A DNA stretch of 33,368 nt, taken from the NCBI GenBank assembly GCA_035622995.1, contig DASPUI010000085.1, positions 1-33,368 of the forward strand, in the 5' to 3' direction. The position numbers and the translations under genes are program-made. Position 1 is the stretch's first letter. Every line of letters begins with the position of its first letter. This document shows, piece by piece, positions 15,897-21,658 of this stretch. The notes under the pieces were generated by a model that was given only the letters and a program-made list of their open reading frames with translations, was not told the origin of the DNA and ran no database searches. Source of the stretch: DASPUI01 sp035622995. Lineage in GTDB: Bacteria > Verrucomicrobiota > Verrucomicrobiia > Chthoniobacterales > UBA10450.

Positions 15897-17611
15897 CGCG
15901 CTTTTCGTTTCGCTACTTTTTCGAGGGCCGGCATCGGTTGTCGTTTGTTCAGATAGAATTGCAGAATACTGAAGAGATTTTGGGTCGTGTAATATAATGC
16001 CAGAGCTGCGGCAAAATTATAGCAGATAAAAAGAAAGATCAGCGGCGTGAACATCATGATGCGCCGCTGCGTCGGATCCCCCGTTTTTGGCGTCATTTGC
16101 ATTAGCCAAATCTGGGTGGCAGCCATGCAAAGCGGAATCGGGTTGATCGGCCAGCCGAGCACCGGCAGGTGCGCGACCGTGTCGGGCTGCGATAAATCGC
16201 GGACCCAGAGAAATTTCGCGTTTCGCAATTCAACTGCCTGAGAAAGCATTTTGTAGAGTCCAAAGAAAATTGGAATCTGGATGAACATCGGCAAACAGCC
16301 GCCCACCGGATTGATGCCGTACTCTTTATAGAGCTTCATCACTTCCTGGTTCATTTTCGTCGGGTCGTCCTTATACTTTTCGCGCAGCTCCTGCATCTTC
16401 GGACCGAGGGCAGCGGTTTGGCGCATCGAGCGGTTTGCTTTGGTCTGCAACGGCCAGAGCACAATTCGAATGATGGTGGTCAACGCCAGAATGGCCGCCG
16501 CGTAGCTGTGCCAGAGCAGGCCATGCAGCAGATTCATGAAGTTGAGCAGAAATTGGCTGACGATCTTGAAAATGCCGAAATCCATCACCTCGGCTTCGTT
16601 ATGATTGAGCTGCGCGAGCCGATGATAGATCTTCGGACCGGCGTAAATCTGAAAGCGTGCGCTATAAGTCTTGCCCGCCGCAATTTGCAGGGCCGGCATT
16701 TTCAAAGCGCCCTCGAGTGCGTAAACCTTTTGCTCCGGCGCAATGTCAATTCGGCGCGCCCAAACGCCTTCCGCCTTCGAATTCAGTGGAGCAATCAAAG
16801 TGGTGAAAAATTGATCGCTGACCGCCGCCCAATCAGCGTTAGGTGTCGGCTGCTGGTAAACTGATTGCGGTGGGCGCTGGCCGATTCCAAGAAATCCGCC
16901 GCTCGCGCCGAACCAATTGACGTCGATTCCCTTTGCTTTCCCGTCAATGCACCAGACCAGCCGGGTATAATATGAATAATCGCGCGGATGAATAGGAGCC
17001 GCACTGCCGAGCGCAACAAAATATCCCGCGTTCGCAAACGGCTTCGCGCCGCCGTTTACAAAATCAAGGTCGAGCTCCGCAATAAAATTGTCCCGCACCT
17101 CATTCGATTTTGGAAAGAAGAATTTTTTTCGAATCGTCACTTCCTCGGGCGCCTGGCAGACAAACTGAACCGCGTCACCGGTTCGATCGACCTCGTATTT
17201 TTGCAGCCCAGGGGCGGCTGGATTGTCCACGATCGCGCCAATCGGCATGCTGGTGCGAGAATTTAGCGTGACCGGGGCATCGGCTTCCGCTTTGTAATTG
17301 TGAAGAACGGCTTTTGCGATCCCTCCGCCGGCGTTCGTTAGGTCAAGTTCGACATCGGCATTTTGTAATTTTTCCACCCGCACTTCCGATGGCGGAATGG
17401 TTGGAGAGGGAGCGGCAGTTGAAGCTGCGACCGGGGCCGGCGAAAAGAGCGGAGTGGCCGGCGTCGCGCCGGGCTCAACAAGTGTGCTCGAAGGAGTTGG
17501 TGAAGCGACAGCGACAGCCGGCCGCGGCGGTGTGTGTTTGGCAATCCACCATTCCCACGCAACCAAACCGATCACGCAAAGAGTAACTGCGATCCATGCC
17601 GTTCGATCCAT
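15893..17611 (-). CDS. yidC: Membrane protein insertase YidC (Oxa1 family)
   Basis: 572 aa. N-terminal anchor helix (about 5-22), a P/A/T-rich linker (about 28-75), and a periplasmic beta-sandwich domain (about 78-340). The five-helix insertase core covers about 350-550. The core contains I-I-R-I-V-L-W-P-L-Q with the conserved groove arginine, followed by the basic C1 loop K-M-Q-E-L-R-E-K-Y-K-D-D, then G-G-C-L-P-M-F-I-Q-I-P-I-F-F-G-L-Y. The tail is rich in Lys/Arg as expected for ribosome contact. It inserts inner-membrane proteins alone or with Sec. It lies 21 nt after yidD and overlaps jag by 4 nt, so the cluster is one operon. Two CGTTAGGT variants of the dispersed word lie in it (16837, 17336). 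Confidence 0.97.
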   Translation of the reverse strand: MDRTAWIAVTLCVIGLVAWEWWIAKHTPPRPAVAVASPTPSSTLVEPGATPATPLFSPAPVAASTAAPSPTIPPSEVRVEKLQNADVELDLTNAGGGIAKAVLHNYKAEADAPVTLNSRTSMPIGAIVDNPAAPGLQKYEVDRTGDAVQFVCQAPEEVTIRKKFFFPKSNEVRDNFIAELDLDFVNGGAKPFANAGYFVALGSAAPIHPRDYSYYTRLVWCIDGKAKGIDVNWFGASGGFLGIGQRPPQSVYQQPTPNADWAAVSDQFFTTLIAPLNSKAEGVWARRIDIAPEQKVYALEGALKMPALQIAAGKTYSARFQIYAGPKIYHRLAQLNHNEAEVMDFGIFKIVSQFLLNFMNLLHGLLWHSYAAAILALTTIIRIVLWPLQTKANRSMRQTAALGPKMQELREKYKDDPTKMNQEVMKLYKEYGINPVGGCLPMFIQIPIFFGLYKMLSQAVELRNAKFLWVRDLSQPDTVAHLPVLGWPINPIPLCMAATQIWLMQMTPKTGDPTQRRIMMFTPLIFLFICYNFAAALALYYTTQNLFSILQFYLNKRQPMPALEKVAKRKAR

Positions 17612-17632
17612 AAAAGTCTTTGCGCCGGTAAA

Positions 17633-17881
17633 TCACACGTTCGGTTCGGCTGCGCGAATTCCAGGGACAGGATCGTCGCCACCCACACCCCAAGGATGAC
17701 AGCGCCCGATGCGTTTAATTCCGAGCCAGGAGCCTTTCCAGGCACCGTGTGTTTCGACCGCCTGCAAGAAATATTCGGAACAAGTGGGCTGAAATCGGCA
17801 GCCAAAACCACCAAGTCCGGCCAAAATCGGCGAGAGCGTAAGCTGGTAAGTACGAATAAAAATGCGAATGAGTCCGCGCAT
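17633..17881 (-). CDS. yidD: Membrane protein insertion efficiency factor YidD
   Basis: 82 aa from ATG 17881, which shares one base with the rnpA stop (TGATG). The family signature is complete: G-C-R-F-Q-P-T-C-S-E-Y, then H-G-A-W-K-G-S-W-L-G-I-K-R-I-G-R-C-H-P, then G-G-D-D-P-V-P. An amphipathic N-terminal helix (R-G-L-I-R-I-F-I-R-T-Y-Q-L) should place it on the inner membrane. It assists YidC-dependent insertion (family knowledge). A longer reading upstream would overlap rnpA and is rejected. Confidence 0.95.
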   Translation of the reverse strand: MRGLIRIFIRTYQLTLSPILAGLGGFGCRFQPTCSEYFLQAVETHGAWKGSWLGIKRIGRCHPWGVGGDDPVPGIRAAEPNV

Positions 17882-18240
17882 CAGAGCGCTAGAATAGAAG
17901 CGCGCTTGGCCAGACGCAACCAGGCATCTTCCAACTCGACAAACGTTGCGCCCGCGGCAGCGGGACGAGCGATGGTGACGACCCACCAGCCCGCCCCGAT
18001 CTCATGCTGATGTTTGCGCACGATTTCGCGAAGGCGACGCCGGACCCGATTTCGAACAGCGGCCCGACCAATTCTGCGCGAAGTGACAAACCCGGCACGG
18101 CCCGGACTGTCGACCTCAGCCTTCAGCGCGCTGACCACGAGCAATTTTCCATGCTGCGCATTTCCCTCCTTTTTAACGCGCTCGAATTCGGATGACCGCG
18201 TCAAACGTCGACTCTTCGGAAATGTGAATTTTGCCAGCAT
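17881..18240 (-). CDS. rnpA: Ribonuclease P protein component
   Basis: 119 aa, normal length. The RNR motif is intact: R-A-A-V-R-N-R-V-R-R-R-L-R-E-I-V-R (about residues 59-75). The N-terminus F-P-K-S-R-R-L-T-R-S-S-E-F matches the substrate-leader-binding start of the family. With the catalytic RNA it trims 5' leaders from tRNA precursors. A GGA sits 6 nt before the ATG. Translation is coupled to yidD. In most bacteria rpmH (ribosomal protein L34) is immediately upstream; here the upstream sequence holds a hairpin and a lipoprotein pseudogene instead. Confidence 0.95.
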   Translation of the reverse strand: MLAKFTFPKSRRLTRSSEFERVKKEGNAQHGKLLVVSALKAEVDSPGRAGFVTSRRIGRAAVRNRVRRRLREIVRKHQHEIGAGWWVVTIARPAAAGATFVELEDAWLRLAKRASILAL

Positions 18241-18282
18241 CTTTTCCGGAAAGGTAGGGCGATTGAGCCCGATCGCCTAACT

Positions 18283-18320
18283 GATACAGAACGGGCGGGT
18301 CCAGGTGAACCGCCTGTATC
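18283..18320. other. Imperfect inverted repeat upstream of rnpA
   Basis: GATACAG (18283-18289) pairs with CTGTATC around 18314-18320, and GGCGG (about 18294-18298) with CCGCC (18310-18314), leaving a small bulge and an 11-nt loop. It lies 43 nt upstream of the rnpA start where rpmH would be expected. No T-run follows on either strand, so it is more likely an operator, a leader structure or debris than an intrinsic terminator. Confidence 0.35.
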
Positions 18321-18393
18321 TCAATTCATCAAAGCAAAAATCTTTCCCCGAAAACTCAGGAAAAGATCTTGCAGATTCAATCCGACTCCGAAT

Positions 18394-18578
18394 TTACGGA
18401 GAAGGTGAAGTTTTGACAGTGATATCGGTCTTGGTTTCCGATGAAGGAGCCGGTGATTCCTTGATCACCGTCGTATTGTTCTCCTTTTTCTCCGCGGCGG
18501 ATTAGTTACCGTGGTTTCCTTTTGCTCACATGCAGCCAGCAATGCAACCCCAGCCAAAATGCAGATTTACTTCTGCAT
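18394..18578 (-). pseudogene. Decayed paralogue of the adjacent small lipoprotein
   Basis: Read on the minus strand, ATG-CAG-AAG-TAA-ATC-TGC-ATT-TTG-GCT-GGG parallels the intact neighbour ATG-AAG-AAA-TAT-ATC-TGC-ATT-TTA-GCT-GGG. The fourth codon has become a TAA stop (18569-18567). The reading continues as I-C-I-L-A-G-V-A-L-L-A-A-C-E-Q-K-E with a good lipobox, then loses one base near 18499. It resumes as A-A-E-K-K-E-N-N-T-T-V-I-K-E-S-P-A-P and ends in T-S-P-S-P before TAA at 18394. Two independent lesions argue against a functional gene. It is a tandem duplicate, 31 nt downstream of the intact copy. Confidence 0.7.
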
Positions 18579-18609
18579 GCATCTTGGACGGGCAAGACCT
18601 GACAATTAT

Positions 18610-18774
18610 TTAAGGGGTAGCTGACGGAGAAGAAGTCGTGGTACTTTCGCTCGTCGAGCTAGCCGTTGATTCCGGTGAGGCAGCCGGACTTGCGGCCGGG
18701 GCGGCGTTTTCAGTTTTTTGTTCGCAAGCCACGAGAAGCGCGGCCCCAGCTAAAATGCAGATATATTTCTTCAT
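18610..18774 (-). CDS. Small low-complexity lipoprotein
   Basis: 54 aa. Signal peptide with lipobox: M-K-K-Y-I-C-I-L-A-G-A-A-L-L-V-A-C, lipidation at Cys17. The mature part is only 38 residues, nearly all E, K, N, A, P, S and T (E-Q-K-T-E-N-A-A-P-A-A-S-P), with no hydrophobic core, so it is probably an unstructured membrane tether or surface peptide. The gene is minus strand between ald (76 nt upstream) and its decayed copy. No function can be assigned. Similar entericidin-like small lipoproteins exist, but I see no specific match. Confidence 0.65.
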   Translation of the reverse strand: MKKYICILAGAALLVACEQKTENAAPAASPAASPESTASSTSESTTTSSPSATP

Positions 18775-18850
18775 AATTTTAAGTCGAGGGTTTGATACTT
18801 AACTAAATCGTACTTCAGAGCAAGACGACATTTCAGGTGCAAAAATCCAG

Positions 18851-19948
18851 TCAGACCGGCGCCGTGTAGGTCATGCCATGCGCGTCGGCCACCGCCTGAC
18901 ACGTCAATTTACCCTCACGAGTGTTGATTCCACCAACCAGCGCTGGTTGCCGCCTGCACGCTTCCTCGAGACCGAAATCGGCGAGAAGCTCGACATAACG
19001 ATAAGTGATATTTGTTAGGGCCTGCGTCGCCGTCCGCGCGTACGCAGCCGGCATGTTGGCCACGCAATAATGGGTGACTCCTTCTTCGACATAAATCGGA
19101 GCAAGATGCGTTGTCGGACGCGAAGTCTCGGCGCAACCGCCCTGGTCGATCGCAATATCCACCAGTACACTGCCGGCTTTCATTTTTTTCAACATCGCGC
19201 GGGTGATGAGTTTTGGCGCCTTCGCACCCGGGACCAGCACCGCGCCGATCAACAAATCGACGTTCGGCATCAACTCCTGCAAATGAGATTCGCTCGAGTA
19301 AAGTGTGTGCGCACTTCCCATCGTGATGTCGAGAAATCGCATTCGCTCAAGGTCGACTTCAAGAATTGTCACGTCAGCGCCCAGACCAGTCGCCATTCGC
19401 GCGGCATTCACACCCGCTGTGCCGCCACCGATCACCACCACCCGGCCCGGCAAAACTCCCGGGACGCCGCCTAACAACACGCCACTCCCGCCGTTGTGCT
19501 TGGCCAAAAAGTACGCCCCCATCACCACTGACATGCGCCCGGCGATTTCGCTCATCGGTTCGAGCAGCGGAAGACGATTCCCCACCTGGATTGTTTCGTA
19601 GGCAACGCCGGTCACGCCTGACTCGAGCAGAGCTTCGGTCAACGATTTGCTGGCGGCCAAATGCAAATAGGTGAAAAGAATTTGACCGCGACGCAGCAGC
19701 GGAAACTCCGCTGCAAGCGGCTCCTTCACCTTCACGATCATCTCCGCGCGTGCGAATACTTCCTTGGCAGAATCGACAATCTCCGCGCCGGCCCTTCGAT
19801 ACTCTTCATCTGGATAACCAGAACCGAGGCCCGCGTTTCTTTCCACAAGGACCGCATGCCCCCGTTTCTTTAATTGCTCCGCCGCTGCGGGAAGAAGCGC
19901 CACGCGCTGCTCCTGCTCTTTAATTTCTTTCGGAACGCCAATGATCAT
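18851..19948 (-). CDS. ald: Alanine dehydrogenase
   Basis: 365 aa, standard length. It starts M-I-I-G-V-P-K-E-I-K and carries substrate residues R15 (E-Q-R-V-A-L-L-P), K75 (V-K-V-K-E-P-L), H96 (T-Y-L-H-L-A) and D268 (D-I-A-I-D-Q-G-G). The NAD-binding glycines are V-V-I-G-G-G-T-A-G-V (174-179). It interconverts L-alanine with pyruvate and ammonium using NAD+, in the cytoplasm. It lies 78 nt downstream of yqgE on the same strand. The gap holds repeated TGTCACTT units just before the ATG and no Shine-Dalgarno, so it may have its own promoter. Alanine dehydrogenase rather than the PntA transhydrogenase subunit, because the catalytic set is complete and no pntB follows. Confidence 0.96.
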   Translation of the reverse strand: MIIGVPKEIKEQEQRVALLPAAAEQLKKRGHAVLVERNAGLGSGYPDEEYRRAGAEIVDSAKEVFARAEMIVKVKEPLAAEFPLLRRGQILFTYLHLAASKSLTEALLESGVTGVAYETIQVGNRLPLLEPMSEIAGRMSVVMGAYFLAKHNGGSGVLLGGVPGVLPGRVVVIGGGTAGVNAARMATGLGADVTILEVDLERMRFLDITMGSAHTLYSSESHLQELMPNVDLLIGAVLVPGAKAPKLITRAMLKKMKAGSVLVDIAIDQGGCAETSRPTTHLAPIYVEEGVTHYCVANMPAAYARTATQALTNITYRYVELLADFGLEEACRRQPALVGGINTREGKLTCQAVADAHGMTYTAPV

Positions 19949-19954
19949 TTAACA

Positions 19955-19983
19955 GAGTGATAAGTGACATGGGACAAGTGACA
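19955..19983 (-). repeat. Short tandem-like repeats in the ald leader
   Basis: In the ald direction TGTCACTT occurs twice, 14 nt apart (19983-19976 and 19969-19962), followed by a partial ATCACT. They end about 7 nt before the ATG. This may be a binding site for a regulator or simple-sequence drift. Confidence 0.4.
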
Positions 19984-20026
19984 AGCTCGAAAACGCCCGA
20001 GACGAACTAATTGATCACGAGGGCGA

Positions 20027-20581
20027 CTAGTTTAGTGACGGATCGTCAGGCGCAGCAGAGAGCATTTTATACCAGGGACCAAGTGCACGCATGATATCAA
20101 ACCAGAGCCTTGGCAACCGATCCGGCTTCAAGATCGACCGGCTCGGTTTTTGAACGATCCATGCTTTTTGCCGCATCTCCAACTCCAACTGTCCCGCGCC
20201 CCAGCCCGCATAGCCCACGAAAGCGCAAATCGACACGGGCTCACCATCCGTCGGTGCGCTTGCTTCGCTTGCGCTGACATCATGATTCAACTTCAGACCA
20301 GATTCCTTGTGCCATTCGAATGCGGCGAACATCAGTTGATTTTTTCCAACGGGTCCGCCCAGGAAAACCGGCACGTCCGCCAAACCGGCGGGCGGCATCT
20401 CCGTCACCAGTTCGGCTACATTTTTGTCCAGCGGACGGTTAATGATCACGCCAAGCGCGCCTTCTTCCGGGTCGTGGCTGGAGATGTAAAGCACCGTGCG
20501 TCGAAAATTTGGATCGAGCATATTTGGGTGCGCGACCAGCAACGACCCCGCCAGGTTTCGGCCTTTTTCGACCTTCCGCAT
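20027..20581 (-). CDS. YqgE/AlgH family protein (UPF0301)
   Basis: 184 aa from ATG 20581, the usual family length; an in-frame start at 20698 would add 39 atypical residues. Family marks: L-A-G-S-L-L-V-A-H-P-N-M-L-D-P-N-F-R-R-T-V-L-Y, then G-A-L-G-V-I-I-N-R-P-L, then F-L-G-G-P-V, then F-V-G-Y-A-G-W-G-A-G-Q-L-E. AlgH homologues occur widely in Gram-negative bacteria; their biochemical role is unsettled. A 10-residue acidic/serine insert (S-A-S-E-A-S-A-P-T-D) lies before the F-V-G-Y-A-G-W motif. Minus strand, upstream of ald. Confidence 0.92.
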   Translation of the reverse strand: MRKVEKGRNLAGSLLVAHPNMLDPNFRRTVLYISSHDPEEGALGVIINRPLDKNVAELVTEMPPAGLADVPVFLGGPVGKNQLMFAAFEWHKESGLKLNHDVSASEASAPTDGEPVSICAFVGYAGWGAGQLELEMRQKAWIVQKPSRSILKPDRLPRLWFDIMRALGPWYKMLSAAPDDPSLN

Positions 20582-20778
20582 ATCAAAAATAGAACGCGCG
20601 CGACCAGCTTCTGCAAGGTATCGCTTTGGGGGGACAAAAATCAATCGACGGAATGGGTTGATCACGTAAATGGTTGCAATCCAGGCTGCATCGAGCATAA
20701 ACTGTAGAAAATTTATTGCAGTACCGTCCAGTCTCGGCTACTAGGTGCGCAGATTTAGAAAATGTTCTGGGGGGAACA

Positions 20779-20822
20779 GCCGCCCTTCACGTCCATCGGG
20801 CGTGGGGGGCGGTACTTTTTTG
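20779..20822 (+). terminator. Orphan intrinsic-terminator-like hairpin in the 20582-20923 gap
   Basis: CCGCCCTTCACG (20780-20791) and CGTGGGGGGCGG (20801-20812) form a 12-bp stem as RNA, two of the pairs being G-U, with a 9-nt loop. Six T residues follow within a few bases (from 20816). A second small stem TGTTC/GAACA (20763-20778) precedes it. No plus-strand gene ends upstream, so it would terminate either an unannotated small RNA or the leader of the 20924 gene (attenuation). The remainder of this 342-bp gap shows no tRNA, riboswitch class or ORF that I can name. Confidence 0.5.
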
Positions 20823-20890
20823 TAGAGCAACGTCCATCCCTACCCGTGCCCGGACCCCGCTCTTTGGTCTTTCGATTTTAAGTTGAAGAA

Positions 20891-20921
20891 AACGCCCAAC
20901 CCTAAACGCCCAACGCTCAAC
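20891..20921 (+). repeat. CAAC-rich repeat leader of the DUF4230 gene
   Basis: AACGCCCAAC occurs twice (20891-20900 and 20905-20914), followed by GCTCAAC, ending 2 nt before the TTG start codon. It is poor in G, probably unstructured, and lacks a Shine-Dalgarno. A similar CAAC-rich leader precedes glnA. Confidence 0.45.
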
Positions 20922-20923
20922 TG

Positions 20924-21595
20924 TTGAAGTCGGAGAAATCAGGAATCTGGTGGCCGCTGGCGCTGAGCATCATCGCGGTTGCGGCGGTGGTGTTGATTAT
21001 TTTTCTTCGACTTGAGAGCTGGCCGACACGAACTGCGCATCAGAGCGCGGACGAGCTGGAGCGACTTGGCAGGGATTTCCGTTCCGCTTTCATCGACATT
21101 GCGCATTTGCAGCCACGCGTAACGATTAATAATCGCGTTTATCTGGAACAAACCACGCCGACCAGCGAGCTGGCGATGGTTTCGCGCCGGATTGAAGTGG
21201 AGCACGAATTTCAAAGCACATGGGCGGGAAGTTCCAAGCACGTGAAACTTCACGGCACGTTTACCGCCAAGGCTGGCTTCGATCTGCGTCAGGATTTTTC
21301 GATCGACATTCGCGCTGAAGAAATCGTGGTCGCGCTTCCGCATGCGAAAATTCTTGGGGTCGAACAGGAGCAGTTGGATGTACTGGAATTCGAAAATGGT
21401 CTTTGGAACCGCATTTCGAGTGATGACGTGCAAAACGAATTGTCGATCCTGCCCGCTCTCGCCCGGGAGAAAGCGATTCAGGCAAATCTGCCGGTGGAGG
21501 CGGAACGGGCGCTGCAAGAACAGCTCGAGGCGCGGATTCGAGTGCCGCAGCCATTGCACATCTTGTTCGACGACGGGCAAAAGAAAGCCGAATAA
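20924..21595 (+). CDS. DUF4230 domain protein, membrane anchored
   Basis: 223 aa from a TTG start at 20924. One membrane helix (about 10-28, PLALSIIAVAAVVLIIF), then a periplasmic domain. The stretch G-T-F-T-A-K-A-G-F-D-L-R-Q-D-F-S-I-D-I, followed by V-V-A-L-P-H-A-K-I-L-G-V and L-D-V-L-E-F-E-N-G-L-W-N, matches the pattern I know for DUF4230. It ends in a long alpha helix (A-L-A-R-E-K-A-I-Q-A-N-L). Function of the family is unknown. It is 63 nt upstream of the AsmA-like gene on the same strand and probably co-transcribed, which suggests a role at the envelope. Start choice is uncertain because no ATG fits better. Confidence 0.75.
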   Translation: MKSEKSGIWWPLALSIIAVAAVVLIIFLRLESWPTRTAHQSADELERLGRDFRSAFIDIAHLQPRVTINNRVYLEQTTPTSELAMVSRRIEVEHEFQSTWAGSSKHVKLHGTFTAKAGFDLRQDFSIDIRAEEIVVALPHAKILGVEQEQLDVLEFENGLWNRISSDDVQNELSILPALAREKAIQANLPVEAERALQEQLEARIRVPQPLHILFDDGQKKAE

Positions 21596-21658
21596 GTCGA
21601 TGAATCGTGTTTGATCACCGCGGTCAATCACGATTCACTTCCATCTAGCTCTTCGCCG

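Noticed and set aside
18305..18505. Small plus-strand open frame of 66 codons
   Set aside because: It lies antisense to the lipoprotein pseudogene; the minus-strand reading aligns codon by codon with the intact neighbour, which explains the region better.
18555..18590. Alternative frame starting at ATGCATGCAG for the decayed lipoprotein
   Set aside because: That frame gives M-H-A-E-V-N-L and ends after 18 codons without a signal peptide; it does not resemble the neighbour.
20582..20780. Riboswitch upstream of the DUF4230 gene
   Set aside because: No known riboswitch core could be recognised; only the terminator-like stem is supported.
20891..20921. CRISPR-like or minisatellite array
   Set aside because: Only two full 10-nt units and one partial; too short and too close to a start codon.
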